Source: Siphonodentalium dalli
Taxonomy: Eukaryota; Mollusca; Scaphopoda; Gadilida; Siphonodentaliidae
Direction: 5' to 3'
Length of the DNA: 64,000 nt
NCBI GenBank assembly: GCA_032622095.1
Contig: CP136063.1
Location: forward strand, 114,782,723-114,846,722
Of this stretch, positions 25,001 to 37,265 are shown piece after piece; position 1 is the stretch's first letter; each line of letters begins with the position of its first letter. The notes under the pieces are model-generated. The model ran no database searches, was not told the DNA's origin, and saw nothing but the letters and a program-made list of their open reading frames with translations. The translations under genes and the position numbers were made by a program.

Positions 25001-26442
25001 AATTGTCCCAGAAGATGAGGCCTAAGCAGAATAAGGTAATTGAGGTGTATTTGGTGATGCTAGCCTGTTGTATGGGGTAGCAACACTAAATTCACCATCT
25101 GGGGACTTCATTCTGCAAATGTCAGACACACTATGTCCAGGCTTGGAGAAATGAACAATGGACTATTCCTTGTAGACTCTGGTAGTTGTTTACCTAATGT
25201 CATGTCTTGTAATGACAGATGGTAAACTGGTCTGAAGCAAGCAGTATTCAGCAAGAGGATTGGGTGACCACACTATGATAAATTGGCTTTTTCAATAATA
25301 CAGGCTAGAGTGTCCTCTTAAAAATTAATAGTGCATAGCAAAGGGGTGTGAATTATAAAGGGCCATAACTCTGTTAAAATATATCGGATCAAACCCATAT
25401 TTTAACTTGATCTGTATATAAGTGTCAAAAATTCCTATACCAAATTGGTGTTGATCAGATGAAAAATGTTTGAGTAATCCTGTCTTGGATGAATTCTATA
25501 TCAAAACAAGAGTGGAAGGGGTTAAATAAACAATACCAAAATCCATACAGATGAAGAACATGCTAAGAAAAATCTAGGTAAGAAATATGAGGCTGTGATG
25601 TGTCCTAAACAAAAATTAAAGGTCAAAATGCAAAAATTAATTTTTTTGTTTTTAAAGTTATGTCCCTGGCTCTGTCCCTATTTGACCCAGTGACCCCATT
25701 TGAACAAATCTGAACCCCAGTCACCCAAGGTATCTCTGTACCAAATATAAGCTAAATCGGCCAAATATTTTTTTAGAAGAAGTCATTGTAAGAATTACTA
25801 TGAGTTATGGCCCTGGTTTCTCAAGTAATTGACCGGGTGACCTCATTTGAACAAATCTGAACACCAGTCACCCAAGGACTCTCCATACCAAATATTAGCT
25901 AAATTGGCCCAATGGTTATGGACAAGAAGTTGTTGTAAGAATTACTATGGAGGAATAGAGTTATGGCCCTGGTTTCGTAACTATTTGACCCAGTGACCTC
26001 ATTTGAACAAATCTGAATGAGAGTCACCTAGGGAACATCCACACCAAATATGAACCAATTTGGTATGATGGTTTCAGAGGAGAAGATGTTTTTTTAAAAG
26101 TTGACGGACGGACAGACGGACGGACAGACGGACAGACGGACGGACGGACGACGGACGAGGAGTGATGACTATAGCTCCACCGGAGACTTCGTCTCAGGTG
26201 AGCTATTTAGCTAAAAATGGGTAAAATTGAGCGGTTCGTGTGTGCTAACCAAGGGGCATAACTCAATGACAAACTGTACGAAGAACCAAAAGTACATTTA
26301 TATGATTACACCTAAAATTTCTGTCGAAATTAAAACATGCTCGATTGGATATATGCCAACGATAATGGCTTAGCATTGATTTGAAGTACAGTAACCCCTC
26401 CCAGGTTGGCAAAATTGCTGGAAATCGTGTATTGCTACCTTA
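22033..26442. mobile_element. DNA transposon copy A (AGGTAGCAGTACACG ends), split by a 3.75-kb insertion
   Basis: The left part, 22033-22457, matches 27716-28140 base for base as far as I can read, and the right part, 26212-26442, matches 28140-28369. Ends are GGTAGCAGTACACGATTTC and GAAATCGTGTATTGCTACC. The break is at GAGTAAAA / TAAAAATGGG, compatible with a short TAAAA duplication. No coding capacity is seen. Confidence 0.8.
22458..26211. mobile_element. pearl/HINE-like insertion inside copy A
   Basis: The insertion contains core repeats of the form GTTATGGCCCTGGCTTCGCA...TTGACCCAGTGACC...TTTGAACAAATCTGAA in clusters at about 22600-23030, 23250-23500 and 25620-26090. ACGG/ACAG microsatellite tracts lie at 23055-23090 and 26104-26155, each followed by GAGGAGTGATGACTATAGCT and CCGGAG. 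Between 23690 and 25150 are tandem copies of a different, partly palindromic unit (GACATTTGCAGAATGAGGTC with CTGGGGACCTCATTCTG). A 'gggccataactct' unit sits at 25358. No Rep/helicase frame is seen, so it is non-autonomous if Helentron-related. Confidence 0.55.
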
Positions 26443-26610
26443 AAGAGACATATCAAATTGGATAAATTAATGAAAATCTACTGAAACATTTTATCTTTCC
26501 TATCTTCGTGTCTGAGTTACTATTGACAGTTTCTATTTATGACTGTTCTCGGAATTAGGTGCATTTGCTTGTAGAGTATTTGTATCAGAGGCTGTAAACT
26601 TTGATAGTAT

Positions 26611-27300
26611 GGATTCCAGCTTGACAAGTCACTGAATGATCACACCGACAGGGCAAAAAACAAATTCAACGTATGTCTGCTATCGATAAAAAAAAAACAT
26701 TCCGGTTCACATTTGGGGGGGGGGGGGTTGGTTATGTGATTATATATGCATCAGTTACTCTGTACGATTCTTTTCGAGTGGTGCGGTTATGTGTAATTAC
26801 ATAAAATTGACATTAATTTAATGAAACGTGTTGCCACGCAAACATTTCAACAATGGATTTCCTTGGATACCTGGTGTGAAAAGCCATATTAATGTTGGTT
26901 ATTTAGTCTTGGTCGTGTTTCCGATTGACCGAGTAATGTCAATATGTATATTGGAGAGGGGGTAAAGTCAGCTACTGAGTTATCACGAACAGCGCGTGAG
27001 CACCAGCACCATAAAAATGGTATATAAGATTCCATAAATAATTAAATAGTGTGATTTCAACTTGACAATTAAGTCATTGAATGTACACCGACCGGCCAAA
27101 TAAACATGGTTCACATTTTGGGGGAGGGGTGATTATATATGCATTAGTTATTCCTTACGATTTGTTTGGAATTTTGTTGCGTTCTTACATGTTTATGACT
27201 GACCACATAAAAGTGATTTGCATGTAACGAAATGTGTTGCTAAGGGAACATCCCAACAATGAAACTCCTCGGATACCACCCACCTACGAATAGGCGTATT
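26611..27300. repeat. diverged tandem duplication of about 280 bp
   Basis: Segments 26611-26890 and 27045-27300 share, in order, CTTGACAA...TCA(C/T)TGAATG, GGTTCACATTT plus a G tract, GATTATATATGCAT and a CAACAATG...GGATACC end. They have diverged clearly, so the duplication is old. Confidence 0.5.
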
Positions 27301-27315
27301 GATTGATAACATATT

Positions 27316-27340
27316 TGGGGGGGGGGGGGGGGGGGGGGGT
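27316..27340. repeat. poly-G tract
   Basis: A run of about 22 G residues; a shorter G-rich run follows near 27367-27384. Similar runs occur at 19986, 26706 and 39780. Confidence 0.85.
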
Positions 27341-27715
27341 GACAAGAACATTGTCTTAACATATGCGGGGGGGATGGGGGGGGGCTGGCTAGTAAATAAC
27401 CACAGTGCATATGCTTTGGTCAGCAGAATACAGATGTAATATGTCTGTTCAGACTGCCTTTTTGACTGGGATGTTTAGTTTTAAGGTGGTGGGCATGATG
27501 TCACATTTATAATTTAACTGTTTTTTTTCTCTCGCTATAACCATTAATTTGGGTGAATTTGGTTCATTTTTATTGAAACCACACTACTTATATTGACCTT
27601 ATTTCCCATTCGCACTGAAGAAACACCATATGTGTTATATATCAAAGTTATCGGTGTACGTCAGAGACTTAACTGGACATTTGCGCGTTGAAGGGGGATA
27701 ACTCTATTTTTCCTT

Positions 27716-28369
27716 TAAGGTAGCAGTACACGATTTCACGGGTTGTAGGTCGTCTGAAAAATAGAAATATAAGTATCTGGGGGGCATAACGGCCAGTGTA
27801 GCCTGTGTTAACTGTGTCATTACTGGTTTGAAGGTTTATTTATTTTACAAAACTGGGAAAGTTCTCAAAAAAGTGCAAAATTTGGATACGCAACAGGGTT
27901 TTCGTATTCAGTGAAGGCCAACTCTGTGTTATTGATTACAGGAAAATAGCCCGATTTCCCTCCCCTGAATTCTGTCATCTGGGCTCGCAAGACTTTTTTT
28001 TCAAATTGATACGATAACTTTTTTTCTATTTCAAATATTTCTCAGTTCTAGCATAGCTCTATCAGGTGGAAGAATCTTATTTACTGACATTCGCTCTATC
28101 ATGGTCTGTTTTTGGGTTGAAAATGGCCAATTTGAGTAAAAAAATGGGTAAAATTGAGCGGTTCGTGTGTGCTAACCAAGGGGCATAACTCAATGACAAA
28201 CTGTACGAAGAACCAAAAGTACATTTATATGATTACACCTAAAATTTCTGTCGAAATTAAAACATGCTCGATTGGATATATGCCAACGATAATGGCTTAG
28301 CATTGATTTGAAGTACAGTAACCCCTCCCAGGTTGGCAAAATTGCTGGAAATCGTGTATTGCTACCTTA
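27716..28369. mobile_element. DNA transposon copy B, intact (AGGTAGCAGTACACG ends)
   Basis: 654 bp flanked by TA, with ends AGGTAGCAGTACACGATTTC and GAAATCGTGTATTGCTACCT. It provides the uninterrupted reference for copy A. There is no transposase frame, so it is non-autonomous. A weakly similar solo end, AAGGTAGACAGTGCACGATT, lies at 53914. Confidence 0.8.
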
Positions 28370-29123
28370 TGGGTAAAATTCTTAGTGACATCAATCTCAT
28401 ACCAAGTTTATAGCCAAATAATAAATAACATACTTAAGCATGAAGTAAGTTTGATCTTTCATCAATCTTAATGTATATTTCCTAGTGCTGTGTTTATCAA
28501 GTAATACTTTCCCCACAACACAAGTTGGCATTTTATGTCATTTTCGGTCGAGGTAATTCAATATTTCTGCAGCTGGATAAAAAATATCAAAATAAAATTA
28601 AAAAAAAAAATTCCCTACCTACCTACCCTAATTTTTTCACTCCGTTATCGGAAACATACTATCTTTTTTCTTTGGCCTTATGAGTTTCTTACGTATGTGG
28701 TGTTTCCCTAACCTTTTCATTGAAACAGTTTGTTTTATGGCATACAACATCTCGGGGTGTATAAATCATGGATATAGAGCCATTACAAAAAAAATGGTAA
28801 TTTTGAGATTTTCACCCATTACATGCACGGGCAGACTAAACTGATCCATCTGCCAATAGCTTCGTGTTTTATTATTATAAATATATTATATATATACCCT
28901 GCATGGAAAATAAAAGTGGGCAATAGTACGGCCCATTAGAAGTCTATTTTATGTAACTTGAAACTCGGGAAATGAGTTGAGATCAAGTCTAAAAGCGTGC
29001 GGAATCGTTTTTGTTTTTTCGCAGAAACAGTGAGGTGCGAACATATTTCTGGAAACTTTCTTCGAAGTTCAAAACATTTCCGACAGATTCTGGTGCATAT
29101 TTATAAACCATGTCCGGCCAAAC
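28370..29123. other. intron sequence with an unplaced repeat fragment
   Basis: The segment near 28610-28800 contains CCCTACCTACCTACCCTAAT and AATGGTAATTTTGAGATTTT, also seen in part (inverted) at 19665 and 44005. I cannot define element ends. Confidence 0.35.
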
Positions 29124-29131
29124 AGTCGAGC

Positions 29132-30330
29132 CAGGGTTGTCAATAGGTACTGGTACCGGTACCGGAACCGGCGGTAATCAGGAATTAAATCGGTACCGGT
29201 TCTGATGTCGAGTACCGACGGTTCCCGGTACTGATTGTTGATTTCTATTAATATACATCTTAACAAATATAAAGGGTTAATTAAGCAGCTCAACATCGCA
29301 CCAAACAAAACTGCGATTGGTCATCGTGATATCGTTAGCACATTCAAACGTCAAAGGCACAGTATGCGGCACTATGACAACTTGTCACTAAATTGACAGA
29401 ATGCATGCATTGTGTAGGCGCTTGTGATAACTGTATTTCTTGAATGCGGCATTCTCGGATGCATGCAATTCTGCATGTGCCGTTTCGCGGTATTTATGAC
29501 ACATGCATCATTCAGTCTGTTGGGCACCGACAAGGTCACAAGGCGCAAAAGTGCCAAACACCCAAATTACCATCGATGTATATATATATGATGACAAGGA
29601 TGTTGACACTGTATAAGTCGAATTACAGGATATTTGTGAGTTGTGAGTCGTGACATGGATGCATTGGTAACCAGGGCAGACTTACCAGAGTATTATGAAG
29701 TAATTATTCTTATGATCACATGAGTGACATCTATTGAGTTTTATTTTCCCTTGTTTTAACTTTTATTGTGATATTAAGTTAATGTCACAGACACAGAGTG
29801 TATTTGACAATTTTCTCTCTAAATCTATTTCAAATTTTCGAACTAGCCAACTACAACCAGGCTTTATACTGGTAACGACTTTTGTTTCATTGGGTGACAT
29901 CATTTATGAAATTACAACATGCGAGTAATATGGCCGATTAGTGAGTTATCTAATTAATTACCACGCAAATAAAATCGTGTACCGTGTATCCATATAAGTC
30001 TACAATGTTAGCCGACCCAGTAGTCAAACATACATGTCTACATTCGTTCCACTCTGTATTCCGTCTTTTAAAAAATCCTCCCTTTGCGACTTGCCGAAAA
30101 CCGCCGCAAACAACAACTTAATTGTAAATGTCATTGCGATTTTTATTTTCGTTGTTTGACTAAACCTCGAACTTAACTAATAATTGATGATGGAACCTCA
30201 CGAAACAAAAGTTATTTGCCATATAAAAGTCCACTCAATGAGTACCGATACCGACCCGGTTTGCGGTACTGAACATCAGTACGGAACCGGTACCGAAAGT
30301 TGTGGTACCGTTGGTACTTTGACAACCCTG
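29132..30330. mobile_element. non-autonomous hAT element with 8-bp target duplication
   Basis: Ends CAGGGTTGTCAA and TTGACAACCCTG are flanked by AGTCGAGC at 29124-29131 and again at 30331-30338. Subterminal regions on both sides are rich in GGTACCGG-type repeats. An 8-bp duplication plus CAGGG ends is diagnostic of hAT. The 1.2-kb interior has no transposase reading frame. Confidence 0.88.
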
Positions 30331-30338
30331 AGTCGAGC

Positions 30339-33300
30339 GCATGGTTCAATTGAGAAACAATTACACTGAAAAATGTGAATGTGGAAACATGTATTATTAA
30401 AATGCCTTATTTATTAACTGGGAAAACAAGCTTTCTCATTCTCAACGCAATAGACATTTTGATGATATGTTCCTGAAGACTGTAGATCAGTCGCTAAGGG
30501 CATTTTCACATTTACACACGTTAAGTCAAAGACTAACGTGTCTTTTATTTAATTGTGTCGGTAATTGTAATTGACTTTGATGGTTTTTGCCGCTGAAGTA
30601 CAATGGCATACACAAATCATTCTAGCCAAACTAGTAATTTAACCCATTTGGATATAATATATAGCATCATCGGCAACCAATCGTCTTCACACCCTTCATA
30701 TCAGCGATGTCTATATTGTTCTATAAATATGTCAAACAATTCGTACGGTATTTCTAAGACCATCATTAGCGTACTAGATCAACTGGAGATAACAGATTAT
30801 TCTGTCCATACACACAAATATTTCAGCGATGGATGAACTGAAATTTGATATCCAGATTTGTTATCGATATCTCAAACGAGGGGCCAGCACCTGTGGTTCA
30901 AACTGTTGTTGGTAAGACACCACAAAACATGCCAAATGTGTGATGGGCGCAAGTATAGGCAGCTCCAGTAAGTGCATTCTAGTTGGGAATGGATTTAGCT
31001 TTGCCATTGCTAGACGTCATAAATGGCCTAAAGTGCTATGCACCTTAATATACATGTAATCACTATCAACTGATCTACCAGGGGGAGGAGGGGAGTATTT
31101 TGAGCCTAAAGTCAAGAAATAAGGCTCGTAAACTTTCACATAACATGCATCTTATTTTATGGTAAAAATACAACCCACCCAGCAGACCCACCATCAGAAT
31201 ACTGGATATGGTTGTTTTGCATGTGGATTAAATTATCCTGATGTCAATATTATAAAGTAGGTTAGGCCTAATATAGTATTATCATATTACAAAACTGTAT
31301 AGATATCAGTTGATTTCATGACGGAGTATTTTAAAATTAGAAATGAAGTCATTTATAAATAATACATGAGTATTTCAAATGGTGCATTGTACGTCATGCT
31401 CATGACTTGATGTCATGAAGATTTAATAAAGTTTCATGCACCAATGCTTATGTAAGCAATACTAGACAGACAAGACGTAATGCAGCATATTTGTGGTCAG
31501 ATAACATGGCCTGTTTGGGTATGTTCAGACTAAGGTCAATATTAGTGCAACATCCTCCTTCTATTACATTATGTACCATACTTTTGCTAGGTTGTTGGTT
31601 ATACTGTATTTTTTAGATAAAAACTGGCTATCATAGAATGGGATGCATATTCATGAACGGAACAGGGAATGGGTATACATGTACACTGTACATGCACCAG
31701 CTTTACTTTCATTCAAATATTACGAATTTAATGTTATTCACTGCATGCTATAAGTCAGCCACAACATTTTATTAAAGATGGTGTACATGTATCTCTTCCA
31801 GATCACAATTACAACAACATAAGTTTTATTCAACTTAATTTCAAGACAGACAAGACAACAAATAGCGTTTTCTGTCAATAAAACACAGACAAAACTGAAG
31901 ATTGGGAATATTACCTGTCCACGAAGGCTTAACAAAGTGATTTATTCCTGATGTAGCCGAGCAAAATATTTGAATCAACATGACATTTTGCCTTGATGGA
32001 GAGTGCTACTAGTATGCCTCTGAATGTTTCTGTTCTAAAAATAACCTGTACAACTGTCCCAAAATGTTTTATGTATACATCTACCAGAAAAAAATATAAA
32101 TAAAGTCAATATTATGATAGAAAAGTTTTCAGAGTCTTCGATTCAAATTTATTATTTTAAACACCAAACTTGTTAGAAAGAGGTGCAAGAGTATTAAAAT
32201 CGTACTAGAATAATTAAACATCAGTTTGTGAATAACATTCTAGCTAATTACAATACTTTAATTTAGAAAAATCTAGTCCTGTATATATTTCTTTGACATG
32301 ATGCAATATAGAGCACTCCTTGTTATTCTAATCCAGATATTACAAAAATAAAGAGCACTTTTGTCACTTCTGTGCGAAAACATTAAAAACATCCAGAAAA
32401 TTACTAGGAATTTGGCATTATTTTCGAAGTATATATTTACTTTAGAATGTATCTAGATTGATATTTCCTGCCTTTATTAAATTACTTTATCCCTTCTTCC
32501 AATTTACATTGAGATAGATTTGAGGTTCAAATGAGCCATGGCCATTTAGTATACAATCGGGATCAGTTGACATTCAGTTGCTGTGAATAACGCAATACCA
32601 GGGAATATCTATATTATAGAACAAAAGAAGTGATAAGACTACTAATAAGGTCAAAGTGCGGAATCTCATACCTGGGTTATCGTACTCATGCTCACACCGA
32701 CTTCACAGCGAGTAATGACCCCCTAATGATTTGATATGTGACAAATCAATAAGACCGGGGCGAGAAGCACTAAGTCACCTTACAGATAAAGGGAACAGAG
32801 CTGTTCGATCTTCCCAGTGACGTAGGTTACATCTTCAAAAAGCGAGATAGAAAAAGTGTGTGCGTATACACATTCAACAATGTCATTCTCCAATACAACT
32901 CGGGAGGAATATAATATTTTGATGGCTGGAGAAAAACACAGAATTACAGCCCAGTTAATTTGCCTTGGTAAAAAAAAAATTTATGCGTGACATGTATCCC
33001 AGTATCCATAGTCGAAAGCTCAAAATACTGTTTATAAACTCTAGTTTTAATACAATTGTGAAGACTCTGTTCCAGTCAGATTAAATAATGCTGATTTTGT
33101 GATAGTCTTTGTTATTAATGGCCCTTAATTGTTGTTATTAGACTAAAAATAATCCACTAATATGTTTGCAACCTTGACCATAGTAATTTGATTAAAATTT
33201 GCACAAAATATTGGCAGCTTAAACTGGCAGCTTCTGAAATTTACCAAGGCTAAAAAATTGCGTACAGAATTTCTTTTCACCTTGCCCCAGTTCAACCGAA

Positions 33301-33932
33301 AACAAGATGCTGGACTGGAAATAAAATAATTATTTTCAAATCCTGTGACACTGTTCAACCATGATTTTATTTTGTTTTTGGAATAGGATGAAATTAAACA
33401 CTATGCCATATAAAATGTTACATGTGTATGCACTGACAAAGTGTACCGTATTTGCAGTGAAAGAATTTTATCATCTTGGATTTACCAAGAACCTCATAGG
33501 TGTTATGTAAAATTAAAATAGAAATAGTATGAGTTACAATAATTCTCACAAGAAAACAGGTTTATTCCTTTACTTTTAGATCATACATCAACTCGTGTAG
33601 CAGGGTTTACATTTACATACGGGTACATGTACATGAAAAATTGTTTTGCATTTACACAATAATACTTTTACCATTTTAGTGCTTTAAATTTTTCAGGATT
33701 TAACAATTATCTACCACAAGGACTCTGATCAAAATACACCCTCCTACTTAATTTTGTACATGTATTGTATTCACTTCATTATTATATTAGTTTTCAGCAA
33801 TATTAAAAATATGTTAGGTTATAAAATAAACATAGTATGTACATACATATATATATACATGTTGCTTTTAATTTGTATTTTTATCTTATATAAAATAAAA
33901 TACATTCTGTAGGAAAGGATCATACTACATGT
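30339..33932. other. plain intron sequence
   Basis: The longest stretch without a repeat that I can match in the window. No exon with consistent phase and splice signals, RNA gene or element ends are seen. Confidence 0.45.
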
Positions 33933-34066
33933 ACAATAATTCTCTACATAATCGACTCAGTGAGAGCTTTCCGATGGCAACAAGCCATATTTCGGACTAA
34001 ATCCTGAAAAATTGCCCATAATTCCGCTGCACATGGTTAAGGAGTCGATTATTTAGAGCATTACTG
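33933..34066. mobile_element. mariner-like hairpin MITE, copy 8
   Basis: TA-flanked; the left arm is cut to TTCTCTACATAATCGACTC and the right arm is nearly complete, ending AGAGCATTACTG. Confidence 0.7.
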
Positions 34067-34149
34067 TACATGGCTGTAACTACAAGTTGGTTGATAGCTC
34101 AACAGTATTAATTAATAATGAGCTGTGTCAATCAGTTTTTGGCACTGTT

Positions 34150-34349
34150 GCCGATAACTATACACATATTGGGCCATTTTGGTGCAAGTACTGGTAATGA
34201 TAAAAGATCAGTAGTCACACATCACTTAATGAGACCAAGCTACTATTGCAGGACACTCAATGGTCCACCAGCGGGCTGCAAACTCACGCCAGTGCTTTGA
34301 CACCATTCAAAGTCGATCTCGCTAACCACTGGGCTATAAAACTCCCTAT
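34150..34349 (-). mobile_element. tRNA-derived SINE fragment, minus strand
   Basis: On the minus strand the head reads TTATAGCCCAGTGGTTAGCG (box A) with box B GAGTTTGCAGCCC further on. It is the same family as 15495-15900; the body is truncated after about 200 bp. Confidence 0.6.
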
Positions 34350-34404
34350 GGTAAATATAGGCAGACAAACAACCACGCATTATTTTATTTGACCTGAGTA
34401 TTGT

Positions 34405-34560
34405 ACAGTAAAGCCCTAAGTAATCAACTCCTTAACAACAACAGAATTATGGGTAACTTTTCAGGATTTAGTCGGAAATATGACTTGTTGCCATTCATCG
34501 GAAAGCTCTCACTGAGAGCTTTCCGATGAATGGCAACAAGCCATATTTAAGGCATTACTG
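34405..34560. mobile_element. mariner-like hairpin MITE, copy 9
   Basis: The left arm is complete; the right arm lost its centre and passes from GCCATATTTAA directly to GGCATTACTG. A 50-bp segment ending CTGAGTATTGTA precedes the MITE and is repeated just after it (34561-34610). Confidence 0.75.
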
Positions 34561-35126
34561 TATAGGCAGACAAAAAACCACGCATTATCTTATTTGACCT
34601 GAGTATTGTATTCCAAAATAAAACTTCATATGGAGCACTTTACACTATTAACTGAGTCCTGTTAATTAACAGAAATTTCTCTATGATAAAAACTGCCTTG
34701 GACATAAAGGTTACACAGGTGTAAATGTTTTCCATAGGCCTCAGTGCTAACGTTTTAGCGTATACTATTGGCAATATAAACATTGGGTCCAAAATTTTCT
34801 TTAAATCTGAAAAATTGACACTTTTTACACAAAAAAATCAGGTACGACAGGCAGGGAATTCGCCTTTAAATCTTGTGTTTTCCTAACTAGTGTCGGAACC
34901 GCATAAAAAAATACTGTCATATTTTAGACCACAACAAAAAATTCAAACTTCACTACAGAGGGTTAATTCCTGTGCCACTCCGCTAGAGGTCTCTCCGAAC
35001 CTTATTTACACCAGTGTAACCTAAAGGTCTCGGATCTGAATACTAGCTTGCATGCTCCACATATACCAGTATACATGTAAGCTTGAGTTTACAAGATTTA
35101 CTTTGCCCTTTATCATGTCAGACATA

Positions 35127-35347
35127 CAGTAATGCTCTAAATAATTGACTCCTTAACCACAGCAGAATTATGGGTAATTTTTCAGGATTTAGTCGGAAAT
35201 ATGGCTTGTTGCCATTCATCGGAAAGCTCTCAGTGAGAGATTTCCGATGAATGGACAACAAGCCATATTTCTGACTAAATCCTGAAAAATTACCCATAAT
35301 TCTGTTATGGTTAAGCCTTAAGGAGTCGATTATTTAGGGCATTACTG
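35127..35347. mobile_element. mariner-like hairpin MITE, copy 10
   Basis: Full-length palindrome of 221 bp (CAGTAATGCTCTAAATAATT...GGGCATTACTG) with a few small insertions in the right arm. Confidence 0.8.
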
Positions 35348-37049
35348 TCCTTGATTCTGGTTGATATGTAGTTTAAAATTTATTATTATCAAGATAGTCT
35401 CTGTTATCTCAGTAGTCTTTTTGTACACAGACTTGCCACATTCCGGCATGAAAACAAAGTTGCACAAAACATTGCCAGTTTCTTAAATTTTCCGGAGCTA
35501 AAAAAAATAGCCAACAGAATTTATTTTTAGCTGGGAGCTTGGCCCAGCTCAGTCGATACCCAACGCTCATTAAATCTTGCATGCCTTTATAAAAATGGCA
35601 TCAGACTAGATGTGTGCTAAAGTATGTTAGATGGGTTAATACTTGGAGAACATCAAGCAATCAGTGACACAGTGTATGATCAGGCTGCCTCAAGGGCACA
35701 AGCAAATTCTGGGAACAAATATAAGTTGGTATTCTAATACATTTGCCCTTTGAAAGAATCAATACTGGAAAATATCACAAGGGAAGATTCACATGCCGTC
35801 CCTCCTCAAACGGTAATTGAGCTGGTCTCTGGTGCCCAGAGAATCTTTCGAGGCCAGCGATTGACCTTCCAAGGAGTCAGAAAAGCAATTTTATATTCCA
35901 ATATTTTTATCTGACATTTTCAGATTTCATTAAAGGAAATTGCGATTGCTTCACTTGCCAGCAAATCAATGATAAAACTGTCGCAATATTGTACTTCAAG
36001 GATAATTTGCAATTGAGATCAGATTGAAATCAACTTTGTTGAATCTGTGTTATTATTCTATATCCTGATTATTCAATGATCATCTGACCTTTTGGCGAGC
36101 AGATATGTTGTGGATCACGTTGCCCTTTTATAACACATAACTTGAACACTAATCAATTTGTAAGCGAATTTGACCTTTAAAAACAAATCTGCGAGGACCA
36201 AGATCTTCTTGCGGTTACTGGTGAGATTAATCAGCTGGGGGAATATAAACGATATCTACAAAATGTCAACTAGCAGTAAAATACTACAAGGAAAATGTTA
36301 TGCTCTTGATATCACATCAAATTTACGCTGTGACGTCAATCAAGCTTCGGCAGATAAATTGACCTAAAGAAACCCACAGGCAGAATCAAAGGTTGGATGT
36401 CAGGCGAGAGTCTCGCTTTAGCTCCATAAATAAGATTAGATGTCTGAGAGACCCATCATCATCACATGACTTCCAGAGTTCAAATTGTTGGCTTTTTTTT
36501 ATTGCATCTTAGTACACATCTACATGTAGACACACAATGTACTAGTAGTCTGGTAAGATAAAATTATTAGACTACATGTATATAATTATGTAAATTACAT
36601 TGTGTATATGGCATGAGACCGAGAATGACAATGTTTGAAAACTTACATTTGTATATATCCATTGTGGTCATGAGATGAAAGTTATCTCACACCTGTATTT
36701 TGTTCTGCTATCTACATGTACATTTACATTATAGGCTGTATCTGACATGCCTCATGAGTCATAAGTCAGTGTATAACAAGTATTCAGATCCAATGTATCT
36801 ATAAATTTATATTAGTTTGTTGAACTAAGTCGACAAATTATGACATGGTAACAAGGAGTACTTTTTACCTAGAATTTTTTTGAATCATGTCTCATCAAAT
36901 TAAGTAGAATCAACACCAGTAGAACAAAAATACTAGTGGGTAAAATAAATAGACAAAAAAAAAAGATTATTTTTGACTCCGTATTTATATTTTATACACC
37001 AGAATTTATACAAGAAACAGCACTGAATTATATTTTCTTTGTAAAGTTA
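35348..37049. other. intron sequence, nothing recognised
   Basis: No repeats shared with the rest of the window and no credible exon. Confidence 0.4.
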
Positions 37050-37265
37050 CAGTAATGCCCTACAAATAATCGACTCTGTAACCACAGCAGAACTATGGAT
37101 ATTTTTTCAGGATTTAGTCGGAAATTTGGCTTGTTGACATCCAACGGAAAGCTCACAGTGAGAGCTTTCCGATGAATGACAACAAGCCATATTTCCGACG
37201 AAATCCTGAAAAGTTACCCATAATTCTGCTGTGGTTTAAGGAGTCGATTATTTAGGGCATTACTG
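37050..37265. mobile_element. mariner-like hairpin MITE, copy 11
   Basis: Full-length palindrome of 216 bp, TA-flanked, with several substitutions in the left arm. Confidence 0.8.
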
